The notes below the pieces were generated by a model. The model was not told the DNA's origin. It worked only from the letters and a program-made list of their open reading frames with translations, and did not search any database. From Paraburkholderia sp. PREW-6R (GTDB taxonomy: Bacteria > Pseudomonadota > Gammaproteobacteria > Burkholderiales > Burkholderiaceae), in the NCBI RefSeq assembly GCF_039621805.1, contig NZ_CP155073.1, positions 2,108,001-2,172,000 of the forward strand: DNA of 64,000 nt, read 5' to 3'. Positions 26,107 through 34,331 of this stretch are shown piece after piece (within the stretch, counting starts at the first letter, position 1; each line of letters begins with the position of its first letter). Position numbers and translations under genes: made by a program.

Positions 26107-27495
26107 ATGAATTCCCAAACCGACCTCGTCCCCGCGCCCGCGAGCGTTCCGGCCCCTGCCGCAGCACCGGAAGATCTCGCCCAGCATGCGCAATTCGTCG
26201 ACTGGATGCGCTCAGTCGCCCCCTATATCCATGCATTCCGCAACAAGACCTTCGTCGTCGGTTTTGGTGGCGAGGTGGTGCATCAGGGGCTGCTGAATGC
26301 ACTCGTCTCCGACATCGCGCTGTTGCAGGCCATGGGCATCCAGATCGTGCTGGTGCATGGCTCGCGTCCGCAGGTCGAAGAGCAGATGAGTCTGCACGGT
26401 GTCGAGTCCGAGTTTTCGCACGGCATGCGCATTACCGACGCGCGTGCGCTCGAGTCCGCGAAAGAAGCCGCCGGCGAAGTGCGTCTGGATATCGAGGCCG
26501 CAATTAGCCAGGGCCTGCCGAACACACCCATGGCACACGCGCACATCAGCGTGGTGTCGGGCAACTTCGTCACTGCGCGGCCGGTCGGCATTCTGGACGG
26601 CGTCGACTTCCAGCATACCGGCGTGGTGCGCAAGATCGACGCGGATTCGATCCGCCATTCGCTTGCGAGCCGCAAGCTGGTGCTGCTGTCACCGCTTGGC
26701 TTCTCGCCGACCGGTGAAGCATTCAATCTGGCCATGGAAGACGTGGCGTCGGCCGCCGCGATCGCATTGCGCGCCGACAAGATCGTGTTCCTGACCGAAA
26801 CGCCGGGCCTGATGGAAGCCACTGAAGAAGGTCCCGAGCTGGTCCGCGAACTGTCGCTCGACGACGCGTACAAGTTGCACGAAAGCGGCGAAGTCACCGG
26901 CGACGCTGGTTTCTATCTCAAGCATTCAATCCGCGCGTGCCGCGGCGGCGTGGCGCGGGCGCACATCATCCCTTACGCGCTCGACGGCAGCTTGCTGCTC
27001 GAACTGTTTCTGCACGATGGCGTGGGCACCATGATCTCGTACGAGAACCTGGAAAGCCTGCGCGAAGCCACGCCGGACGATGTCGGCGGCATTCTCGCGC
27101 TGATCGAGCCGCTCGAATCGGATGGCACGCTGGTGCGGCGCGGCCGGCATCAGATCGAGCGCGACATCGACCATTTCTCGGTAATCGAGCACGATGGCGT
27201 GCTGTTTGGCTGCGCGGCGCTCTACCCGTACACGCAGGAGCGCATCGGCGAGATGGCGTGCCTGACGGTCGCACCCGAGGCGCAGGGCACCGGCGACGGC
27301 GAGCGCCTGCTCAAACGCATCGAGCAGCGCGCCCGCGCGCGCGGCCTGACACGCATTTTCGTCCTCACCACGCGCACCGAGCACTGGTTCCTCAAGCGAG
27401 GCTTCGTCAAGGTGACGGTCGACGACCTGCCGGAAGACCGTCGCCGGCTCTACAACTGGCAGCGCAAGTCGCTCGTGCTGATGAAACAGCTCTGA
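26107..27495 (+). CDS. argA: Amino-acid N-acetyltransferase (N-acetylglutamate synthase)
   Basis: 462 residues, classical ArgA: an N-terminal amino-acid-kinase-like domain ([12 protein letters not shown]... [13 protein letters not shown]) that binds arginine for feedback inhibition, and a C-terminal GNAT domain ([19 protein letters not shown], the acetyl-CoA P-loop). It makes N-acetylglutamate, the first step of arginine synthesis. A Pro/Ala-rich ~25-residue N-terminal extension precedes the kinase domain. Start ATG 26107 has no ribosome site. Confidence 0.96.
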   Translation: MNSQTDLVPAPASVPAPAAAPEDLAQHAQFVDWMRSVAPYIHAFRNKTFVVGFGGEVVHQGLLNALVSDIALLQAMGIQIVLVHGSRPQVEEQMSLHGVESEFSHGMRITDARALESAKEAAGEVRLDIEAAISQGLPNTPMAHAHISVVSGNFVTARPVGILDGVDFQHTGVVRKIDADSIRHSLASRKLVLLSPLGFSPTGEAFNLAMEDVASAAAIALRADKIVFLTETPGLMEATEEGPELVRELSLDDAYKLHESGEVTGDAGFYLKHSIRACRGGVARAHIIPYALDGSLLLELFLHDGVGTMISYENLESLREATPDDVGGILALIEPLESDGTLVRRGRHQIERDIDHFSVIEHDGVLFGCAALYPYTQERIGEMACLTVAPEAQGTGDGERLLKRIEQRARARGLTRIFVLTTRTEHWFLKRGFVKVTVDDLPEDRRRLYNWQRKSLVLMKQL

Positions 27496-27510
27496 GCGCC
27501 CTCATATTAA

Positions 27511-27547
27511 GCCGACTGGCAAGCCAGTCGGCAATCCGGTATTTTTT
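27511..27547 (+). terminator. Terminator after argA
   Basis: A perfect 10-bp stem GCCGACTGGC / GCCAGTCGGC with a 2-nt spacer in the centre, then a T run about 10 nt downstream (27542-27547). The offset T run makes it a slightly atypical intrinsic terminator before yggX. Confidence 0.6.
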
Positions 27548-27604
27548 ATTGGGCCGGAGCAGGCACTCAAGCACCCGCTCCAGTCGACACAGGAGAAGCA
27601 CAGC

Positions 27605-27877
27605 ATGACTCGTATGGTTCAATGCGCGAAGCTCGGCAAGGAAGCCGAAGGCCTCGATTTTCCGCCGCTGCCCGGCGAACTCGGCAAGCGGATCTACGAA
27701 AGCATTTCGAAGGAAGCCTGGCAGGCGTGGCTCAAGCAGCAGACCATGCTCATCAACGAAAACCGGCTGAACATGGCGGATCCGCGAGCCCGCCAGTATC
27801 TGATGAAGCAGACGGAAAAGTTTTTCTTCGGCGAAGGCGCCGATACCGCGCAAGGTTACGTGCCGCCCTCGGCCTGA
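27605..27877 (+). CDS. yggX: Probable Fe(2+)-trafficking protein YggX
   Basis: 90 residues; [21 protein letters not shown] with the conserved Cys near the N-terminus and [30 protein letters not shown], the hallmark of the family, then [12 protein letters not shown]. It protects Fe-S clusters against oxidants and is thought to help iron movement in the cytoplasm. The start (ATG 27605) has AGGAGAAGCAC upstream. It lies between its own terminators, so it is probably monocistronic. Confidence 0.95.
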   Translation: MTRMVQCAKLGKEAEGLDFPPLPGELGKRIYESISKEAWQAWLKQQTMLINENRLNMADPRARQYLMKQTEKFFFGEGADTAQGYVPPSA

Positions 27878-27920
27878 ATTGACCTGTCACGCAGTGTGCG
27901 CGGAGGTGAACGTCCGCACG

Positions 27921-27952
27921 AAAAAATCCGCGCCGCGAGCGCGGATTTTTTT
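27921..27952. terminator. Terminator after yggX
   Basis: AAAAAATCCGCG / CGCGGATTTTTTT around a 7-nt loop: strong stem, A run on the left and T run on the right. It can stop transcription in both directions. Confidence 0.85.
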
Positions 27953-28621
27953 CGTCCGTCAGGGTCTGCCCGGCGCAGTCGAAACCGGCCGCAAAAGGCA
28001 AACAGAAACTGTGCTGGACCGTCCATCTGCTGCTACTTTTGAGCCCTTGTTTCAGACCGCCGATCGTACGCAATGCCCCGCCCCATAAGGGATTACACAG
28101 ATTGCCCTGACCGCTGGTCAGACCATGGGTTTGCACGATCCTCAGCTATCGTGCTAACATGTCCACCGTTCCAACAGCAATTCACCTTCATTCTGGTTTC
28201 TTTTGAATCGGATTCGCGCAGGTTTTTACAGTGGTTCATGGCGCACCTGATTGAAATAGAACTGTTTTAACAAGAAGGCTCGTCGGTCTATTTTTCGCTT
28301 GTTGCTGCGCCGGGAGGCTGCGGCGCGGGCGGCGAATAAAGCACCGGCCTTTTTCGTTTCAAGCCTTCCCGTGGCGCATGCGGGCTGCCCAGCTCCAAGC
28401 TGAGCCAACTCCGGCGTCCTCATGCACCTGCCCCCCTTCCACGGCCACGCAGGTGCAACAGTCAGCACAATCTAGACGAGTGTTTTTTCGCGACCTGCAT
28501 CGCGAGGCACGGGCGTTGTGTTCTGCTTTTCTGCGCCCCACTTTATCGCCGTTGACGGCGAAAGAGACGCCATCGCCCAGCTTGCGAAACTGCACTTCCC
28601 AGCAACCGTGGCGGAACGTTC
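27953..28621. other. Long upstream region of the ProP-type transporter
   Basis: About 670 bp without a convincing gene. It contains a cluster of dyads: CTGACC-GCT-GGTCAG (28107-28121), an overlapping perfect palindrome TGGTCAGACCA (28115-28125), and GCACGAT / ATCGTGC (28133-28154). A possible promoter (TTGCAC at 28131, TAACAT at 28155) overlaps them. This suggests regulation, but over 450 bp of leader would separate it from the coding start. Confidence 0.45.
28115..28125. promoter_or_regulatory. FadR/GntR-type palindrome
   Basis: TGGTCAGACCA is a perfect palindrome of the TGGTCNGACCA form recognised by many FadR-subfamily GntR repressors. It overlaps a second dyad (28107-28121). The regulator is not in the window. 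Confidence 0.4.
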
Positions 28622-30133
28622 ATGCGCACCATGAGTTTCGTCGCAGTCATTGGAGTTTTCACCTTGACCGCTTCCAGCAACGGCTTCTGGCGACACAAAA
28701 AAGAACAACAACGCCTTTCTCTCGACGACATCACCGTCGTCGACAAATCACTACTCAAGCGTGCAGTGGGCGCGATGGCGCTCGGCAACGCAATGGAATG
28801 GTTCGACTTCGGCGTGTACAGCTATATCGCCGTCACACTCGGCAAAGTCTTTTTCCCATCGGCGAGTCCGGCCGCGCAGCTGATCGCCACCTTCGGCACA
28901 TTCGCCGCGGCGTTCCTCGTGCGCCCGGTCGGCGGCATGGTGTTCGGGCCGCTCGGCGACCGCATCGGCCGCCAGCGCGTGCTCGCGATGACCATGATCA
29001 TGATGGCGCTCGGCACTTTCGCGATCGGCCTGATTCCGAGCTACGCGTCGATCGGAATCTTCGCACCGGTGCTGCTGCTCGTCGCCCGGCTCGTGCAGGG
29101 GTTCTCGACCGGCGGCGAGTACGGCGGCGCTGCCACCTTCATTGCGGAATTTTCGACGGACAAACGCCGCGGCTTCATGGGCAGCTTCCTCGAATTCGGC
29201 ACGCTGATCGGCTATGTGCTCGGCGCGGGCACGGTTGCCGTGCTTACCGCTACGCTGTCGCATGACGCGCTGCTCACGTGGGGCTGGCGTGTGCCGTTTC
29301 TGATCGCGGGCCCGCTTGGTCTGGTGGGTCTGTATATCCGGATGAAGCTCGAAGAAACACCCGCGTTCAAAAAGCAGGCCGAGGAACGCGAAGCCGAAGA
29401 CAAGGCGCTGCCGAAGCACTCGTTCCGCGAATTGCTGATGCAACAATGGAAGCCGTTGTTGCTGTGCGTCGGTCTCGTGCTGATCTTCAACGTCACCGAC
29501 TACATGGCGCTCTCATATCTGCCGAGCTACCTGTCGGCCACGCTGCACTTTAACGAAACGCATGGCCTCTTTCTCGTGCTGGCCGTGATGGTGCTGATGA
29601 TGCCGATGACGCTCGCCGCCGGCCGCCTGTCCGACACGATCGGCCGCAAGCCGGTGATGCTGTTCGGCTGCGTGGGTCTCTTTGCGCTGTCGATTCCGGC
29701 GCTGCTGCTGATCCGTATGGGTACCGTCGTGCCGGTGTTCGCCGGCCTGATGATTCTTGGCGTGCTGCTGTCGTGCTTTACCGGCGTGATGCCGTCGGCG
29801 CTGCCGGCGCTGTTTCCGACCCGAATCCGTTACGGCGCGCTGGCCATTGGCTTCAATATTTCGGTATCGCTGTTCGGTGGCACGACCCCGCTGATGACCG
29901 CGTGGCTGGTCGATCGCACCGGTAATCTGATGATGCCCGCGTACTACCTGATGGGCGCGTCGCTGATCGGTATCGTGTCGGTGATCGCGTTGCGTGAAAC
30001 GGCTCGCAAGCCGCTGCTCGGCTCGGGTCCGTGCGTCGCCACGCGCGCCGAAGCGCATGCCGTGCTGCGCGGCGAACGTGAAGCGCAGGAAATGGATGAG
30101 CGATATGCGGCCACCGCTACCGCGCGTGCGTGA
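28622..30133 (+). CDS. proP: ProP-type MHS-family transporter (proline/betaine:H+ symporter)
   Basis: About 503 residues with 12 predicted membrane helices. The MHS signatures are GNAMEWFDFGVYSYIA and GPLGDRIGRQRVLA (loop 2-3), and VQGFSTGGEYGGAATFIAE before helix 5. It should import proline, glycine betaine or similar osmolytes with protons. Homology begins around LTLDDITVV-like residues, so the first ~30 residues may not be translated; no good ribosome site decides between ATG 28622 and 28631. The long C-terminal coiled coil of E. coli ProP is absent. Confidence 0.85.
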   Translation: MRTMSFVAVIGVFTLTASSNGFWRHKKEQQRLSLDDITVVDKSLLKRAVGAMALGNAMEWFDFGVYSYIAVTLGKVFFPSASPAAQLIATFGTFAAAFLVRPVGGMVFGPLGDRIGRQRVLAMTMIMMALGTFAIGLIPSYASIGIFAPVLLLVARLVQGFSTGGEYGGAATFIAEFSTDKRRGFMGSFLEFGTLIGYVLGAGTVAVLTATLSHDALLTWGWRVPFLIAGPLGLVGLYIRMKLEETPAFKKQAEEREAEDKALPKHSFRELLMQQWKPLLLCVGLVLIFNVTDYMALSYLPSYLSATLHFNETHGLFLVLAVMVLMMPMTLAAGRLSDTIGRKPVMLFGCVGLFALSIPALLLIRMGTVVPVFAGLMILGVLLSCFTGVMPSALPALFPTRIRYGALAIGFNISVSLFGGTTPLMTAWLVDRTGNLMMPAYYLMGASLIGIVSVIALRETARKPLLGSGPCVATRAEAHAVLRGEREAQEMDERYAATATARA

Positions 30134-30230
30134 GAACGGCTGATCGCGGTAAGCGTCCGTCGCAGCCGACGTAACAAAAACATGAGCTCGCTCTAATACG
30201 GCTCGAACAACAGGCGTCGATCAGAAGACA

Positions 30231-30266
30231 AATCGGGCCGGCAAGCAATTGCCGGTCCGATTTTTT
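30231..30266. terminator. Bidirectional terminator between proP and the phosphoesterase
   Basis: ATCGGGCCGGCAA / TTGCCGGTCCGAT with a 4-nt loop and one mismatch, flanked by A and T runs. It ends the plus-strand transporter and lies at the stop of the convergent gene. Confidence 0.8.
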
Positions 30267-30753
30267 ATGCAACGAGCGATTCGAAACTCGCACGGGCGTC
30301 TGCCCCTTCGACGATCAGCATGCCTGCGGAGATCGGTAATTTGAAGCGCCGGGGGCCGGCGCTGCCGGGATTGACGAACAGCACGCCGTCGCGCTCGCTG
30401 ATAGCCGGCTTGTGCGAATGGCCGGTGATCACCACGCCAATCCCGTCGCTGCGCAGGTTGGCACCGACATCCGCGATATCGTGCACGACGAGAACCGTCA
30501 CCTGCTGGACCGTGAGCTTCGCGTGCGTCGGCAGCGCGCGAGCCCAGTCGCCCGTGTCGTTGTTGCCGCGCACCGCGGTGACGGGCGCGATCGCTTTCAG
30601 CGCATCGAGCACCGCTTCATGGCAGATGTCGCCCGCGTGGATGATCGCGTCGCAGTCCGCGAGGTAACGAAGCGCTTCTGGACGGACGAGGTTGTGCGTG
30701 TCGGAGATCAGGCCGATTTTCGTACGCGTGGGTGTTGAAGTGGATGCGGTCAT
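30265..30753 (-). CDS. YfcE/MJ0936-family metallophosphoesterase
   Basis: 162 residues, counted from ATG 30753 (MTASTSTPTRTKIGLISDTH). The calcineurin-like metal motifs are complete: GLISDTHN, HAGDICH, RGNND, VVHDI and GHSHKP. YfcE proteins are small Mn-dependent phosphodiesterases with broad activity; the true substrate is not known. It is cytoplasmic and sits alone at the start of a minus-strand group. Confidence 0.92.
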   Translation of the reverse strand: MTASTSTPTRTKIGLISDTHNLVRPEALRYLADCDAIIHAGDICHEAVLDALKAIAPVTAVRGNNDTGDWARALPTHAKLTVQQVTVLVVHDIADVGANLRSDGIGVVITGHSHKPAISERDGVLFVNPGSAGPRRFKLPISAGMLIVEGADARASFESLVA

Positions 30754-30806
30754 GCGGGCAGTATCGGGCAAAACGGCGCGACGTGCGCGCCATGAACTGC
30801 TACGGC

Positions 30807-31631
30807 TCAATCGGCCGACCGCTGGCCGGCCAGTTCGCCCGCCACGGCCCGCGCGGCCCGCAACGTGCGCCTGCCGCCGATCATCCGTCTCGTTGCGCCC
30901 TGCACGATCACCGACACGGCGCATGCAATCGCGAAACTGATCCACACGCCATAGCGCGGCAGCAGCATCGCAGTCACGGCGAAAAAGGCGGCGAACGAAG
31001 CACGGCCGATCACCATGCCGCGCACCAGCAGCGCGACGAAGTCCGCGCCATGCGCGCGCTGCGCCGACACCGCAAGCACGCTGCCGAGCAGCGGAAACAC
31101 CGACAGTAGCCCGCTCCAGGTTGCGCCCATCGAGGTGGACAAAGTCGTCACGGCAAGCGTCAGCACCGCGCCGGCAAGCATGCGCGCAATCAGATCGCCG
31201 AGCCTGAGCCGCGCGGCGGGCAAATGTCCGGACACGCGCGGCAAGCCACCTTGCGACACCGCCACAGCGGCACACGCGACCATCAGCGCCCACCCGAGTC
31301 CGTGGGGCAGCCGCGTGAGCAACGCCGCGACACCCGCCCAGCCCGCCATGCCGGCCACGAGCGCCGTCGGCCACGCGACGCGCCGGCAGGTCCACGCATA
31401 AACGAAGTTGAACGCTTCCGACGCGGCAATCGCGGCGATCGACGCCGCCGACGCAAGCGCCGCGAACGCCGGACTGCGTTCGAGCGCGAGCAACAGCACG
31501 ATCGGGCCGGCGACCACCGGCAGCCCGGCGAGCCAACCCGCCACCGACGGCCCCCACACGCGCCCCGCTACGGTCAGCGCGGCGAGAAACGCGGGCACGA
31601 GCGCAAGTTTGAACGCGAGCAGCACGCTCAT
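30807..31631 (-). CDS. Conserved multi-pass inner-membrane protein
   Basis: 274 residues from ATG 31631, with about eight hydrophobic helices, e.g. LALVPAFLAALTVAG, LAGLPVVAGPIVLLLAL and ITVLS-type segments, and a basic C-terminus. No transport signature is obvious. It overlaps the stop of the TMEM175 gene by 4 nt (ATGA), so the two are translationally coupled and may work together. I do not recognise its family. A longer open frame upstream is the coupled gene in another register, not an extension. Confidence 0.72.
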   Translation of the reverse strand: MSVLLAFKLALVPAFLAALTVAGRVWGPSVAGWLAGLPVVAGPIVLLLALERSPAFAALASAASIAAIAASEAFNFVYAWTCRRVAWPTALVAGMAGWAGVAALLTRLPHGLGWALMVACAAVAVSQGGLPRVSGHLPAARLRLGDLIARMLAGAVLTLAVTTLSTSMGATWSGLLSVFPLLGSVLAVSAQRAHGADFVALLVRGMVIGRASFAAFFAVTAMLLPRYGVWISFAIACAVSVIVQGATRRMIGGRRTLRAARAVAGELAGQRSAD

Positions 31632-32203
31632 GCTTCCAGCAGGTGTTCGATCCGGCGATCGGGAATCAGCCACCATGCGGCGGCCAGCGCATAGAGCGCG
31701 GCCGAGATCCAGGGCGCGGCGAAAGCGAGCACGATACCCGCGAGATAGATCACGACCGACACCTTGCCTTTGAAGTCGTTGCCGACTGCCTTTGCAATCG
31801 TCGACTCGCGGCCATGTTCGCGGATCAGCGCACGGGTCAGAATGAAGTACGCGATGGCGGACATGAACAGAATGACGCCATACAGCGCGGTCGGCCACGC
31901 CGCCAGATGATTTTCACCGGCCCAATGCGTGACGGCGGGCAGCAGCGACAACCAGAACAGCAGATGCAGGTTCGCCCATAGCACCGCGCCGTTGACCTTC
32001 TGCACGGCATGGAACATGTGGTGATGGTTGTTCCAGTAAATACCGACGTAGATAAAGCTCAGCACATACGCGCAAAACACCGGAATCACGGGGCGCAGCG
32101 ACGCGAGGTCATAGCCTTCCGGCACCTTCAGTTCGAGCACCATGATCGTGATGATAATGGCGATCACGCCATCGCTGAAGGCTTCGACGCGCCCTTTTCC
32201 CAT
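31628..32203 (-). CDS. TMEM175-family (DUF1211) potassium channel-like protein
   Basis: 191 residues from ATG 32203 (MGKGRVEAFSDGVIAI). The RVEAFSDG motif in the first helix is the TMEM175 signature; bacterial members form K+ channels or leak pathways. Six hydrophobic helices follow, with HHHMFHA after the third. An upstream Arg-rich frame is not part of the protein. It is the first gene of a two-gene unit with the overlapping membrane protein. Confidence 0.88.
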   Translation of the reverse strand: MGKGRVEAFSDGVIAIIITIMVLELKVPEGYDLASLRPVIPVFCAYVLSFIYVGIYWNNHHHMFHAVQKVNGAVLWANLHLLFWLSLLPAVTHWAGENHLAAWPTALYGVILFMSAIAYFILTRALIREHGRESTIAKAVGNDFKGKVSVVIYLAGIVLAFAAPWISAALYALAAAWWLIPDRRIEHLLEA

Positions 32204-32354
32204 CGGTCGGCTTCCTGGTGATGAAATACGGTGAGGCGCACAGCCCGCCCGCGTGCTTGCGGACAACCCGCGCCGCTGCCGATTATCGGCGATGCCCTCA
32301 CGCTTTGTCGATCACAGGCCCCTGCATTACATCGCGTGAAACGCCGGAGCACCC

Positions 32355-33827
32355 TTACTTCAAAGGCTTCAGACCATCCAGCAAGGTCGGCACCAGTTCG
32401 CTGATGGTCGGATGAATATGCATCGCGTATTGCAGCACCGGATACGGCGCCCCGGCCGTCATCATGTCGATGAACGTGTGGATCGCTTCGTCGCCCTCGA
32501 TGCCGTGAATCGCCGCGCCGAGAATCTGTTGGGTTTGCGCATCGACGAGCGCCTTCATGAAGCCGTCGGTTTCGCCGCGCTCGCGGGCGCGGCCCACGCG
32601 CGTCATCGGCATCGTGGCGATCAGCGCGTCGCGTCCCGACTCGCGCACCTGCGCCTCCGACATGCCGACGCGCGCGAGCGGCGGATCGACGAACACCGCG
32701 TACGCCATGATCCGCGTATCGGCGCTGCGCGAGCCGCTGTGCATGCCGCTGTCCTCGTCGCTGCGCGCGCCGCTGTGCATGCCGCTGCGTACGCCGCTGC
32801 GCACGCCCCCATCCAGCAGATTCGCCGCGACGATCTGGAAGTCGTCATAGGACGTATGCGTGAAAGCGCCGCGCCCGTTCACGTCGCCGATCGCCCAGAC
32901 GCCCGGCACGTTGGTGCGCAGCTGACCGTCGACGGGAATGATTCCGTGCCGGTCGGTCTGGATGCCGGCGGCGTCGAGACCGAGGTCGTCGGTATTCGGC
33001 TCGCGGCCGGTGGCAAACAGCAGGTGCGACGCTTCGAGCGCCGGAATGTTCTGCTCGAAGCCAATGCACACGTCGTTCTCATGATGCGGATGCGGTTCGA
33101 CGCGCGAGGGCTGCACGCCGAACATGAACTCGACGCCTTCACGCGCGAGCACGGTGTGCACCGACTCGGCGAAGTCCGCGTCTTCGCGGCTCAGAATGCG
33201 CTCGCCGCGCACTAGCACCGTCACACGGCTGCCGAAACGGCGAAAGATCTGCGCGAATTCGAGCGCGATATAACTTGCGCCCACGATCACCAGATGGGCT
33301 GGCAACTCGGTCAGCTCAAGCAGACTGGAATTCGTGTAAAAGCGGATGCGCTCGAGACCCGGCAGCGGCGGCACGACCGCGCGCATGCCGGTGTTGATGA
33401 AGATTTCGTCTGCGCTCAGCTCGGTGAGCGGCGTGTCGTCCGGCGTGCTGATCGCAAGCGAATGCGGACCGGTAAAGCGCGCGTGGCCCTGAAACACGGT
33501 GACGTTATCCGCGCCGCGCAGCCATTTTTCGACGCCGTCGCGCGAACCGCCGATGATTTTGTCCTTGCGCGCCTTGACCGCCGCCAGATCGACGGCAATC
33601 GTTCCGCTGATCTGCACGCCGAGGTCCGCCGCGTGACGCGCCACGTGCGCGGCTCGCGCGCTAGCCACATACGATTTTGTCGGTGTGCACCCCACGTTCA
33701 CACATGTGCCGCCGAAAGCTCCCCGTTCCACCACCGCCGTCTCGCGTCCGCTTTTGCCGAGCCGCACGGCGAGTGGCGCGCCGCCTTGTCCCGTACCGAT
33801 CACAATGGCGTCGAAATGCTGTGGCAT
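32355..33827 (-). CDS. Mercuric-reductase-like FAD pyridine-nucleotide disulfide oxidoreductase
   Basis: 490 residues. The FAD site is VIGTGQGGAPLAVRLGKSG; the redox-active pair is in GGTCVNVGCTPTK (C-x4-C); an NAD(P)H fold begins at HLVIVGASYIALEFAQIFRRFG. The dimerisation domain ends TISELVPTLLDGLKPL. There is no N-terminal HMA domain and no C-terminal Cys pair, so mercury reduction is not claimed. A Ser/Gly/Arg repeat segment (about residues 340-368) interrupts the protein between the FAD-binding part and the interface domain; see the repeat entry. Confidence 0.88.
   Translation of the reverse strand: MPQHFDAIVIGTGQGGAPLAVRLGKSGRETAVVERGAFGGTCVNVGCTPTKSYVASARAAHVARHAADLGVQISGTIAVDLAAVKARKDKIIGGSRDGVEKWLRGADNVTVFQGHARFTGPHSLAISTPDDTPLTELSADEIFINTGMRAVVPPLPGLERIRFYTNSSLLELTELPAHLVIVGASYIALEFAQIFRRFGSRVTVLVRGERILSREDADFAESVHTVLAREGVEFMFGVQPSRVEPHPHHENDVCIGFEQNIPALEASHLLFATGREPNTDDLGLDAAGIQTDRHGIIPVDGQLRTNVPGVWAIGDVNGRGAFTHTSYDDFQIVAANLLDGGVRSGVRSGMHSGARSDEDSGMHSGSRSADTRIMAYAVFVDPPLARVGMSEAQVRESGRDALIATMPMTRVGRARERGETDGFMKALVDAQTQQILGAAIHGIEGDEAIHTFIDMMTAGAPYPVLQYAMHIHPTISELVPTLLDGLKPLK
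32725..32808. repeat. Degenerate short tandem repeats inside the oxidoreductase gene
   Basis: About 84 bp built of 12-bp units such as GTGCATGCCGCT, encoding SGVRSGMHSGARSDEDSGMHS-type residues. The units keep frame (4 codons). The segment lies in a surface loop position and is unlike the flanking conserved sequence. Confidence 0.75.
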
Positions 33828-33910
33828 GGCAATTCTCCCGAGGCGTGGACGATGGTCGTAGCATCTTACCCTCGACGCCCTGGATTGCCCCTGGAAGCTG
33901 CCGCTTGCGC

Positions 33911-34099
33911 TTACGCGTGGCAGTACGCGGCGCAGATCAGTTCGCGCGAACGTTGCAATGCGGCCTGCGCGCCGCGCGTGGCCACGACCCAGCCGACCTG
34001 GCCGAGGTTGAAGTCCTGCGACACCATCACCTGCATAAGGGCGACCATCGGTAGAACCACCTCCGGCCGGTATAACTGGTTTCTGATCAACGCTGACAT
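33911..34099 (-). CDS. Small conserved hypothetical protein (62 aa)
   Basis: MSALIRNQLYRPEVVLPMVAL from ATG 34099, then FNLGQVGWVVATRGAQAALQRSRELICAAYCHA. A single soluble or weakly amphipathic protein without recognised domains. Alternative upstream starts give 69 residues. It is on the same strand as, but 83 nt away from, the start of the oxidoreductase gene downstream. Coding status is plausible from codon bias but not certain. Confidence 0.5.
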   Translation of the reverse strand: MSALIRNQLYRPEVVLPMVALMQVMVSQDFNLGQVGWVVATRGAQAALQRSRELICAAYCHA

Positions 34100-34331
34100 G
34101 ACTGCTCCGTTGCGCAGCACCGCTTCGGCGCCACGCTCAAACTACGTTTCGATGGGAGCATTCTAGGGAGTGAGAGCGCCTGGATAAATACCGCGAACGC
34201 GAAGGCAGTTGTCCGTGAAACAGAACAATCGGGCGCACTGGACCGCGCAGACGCAGACGCGTACGCAGATGCGGGACATGCCGGGACCCGCGTGCCACGC
34301 GCGGGCGCAGCCCGCCGCGCCGCGCCCGCGA

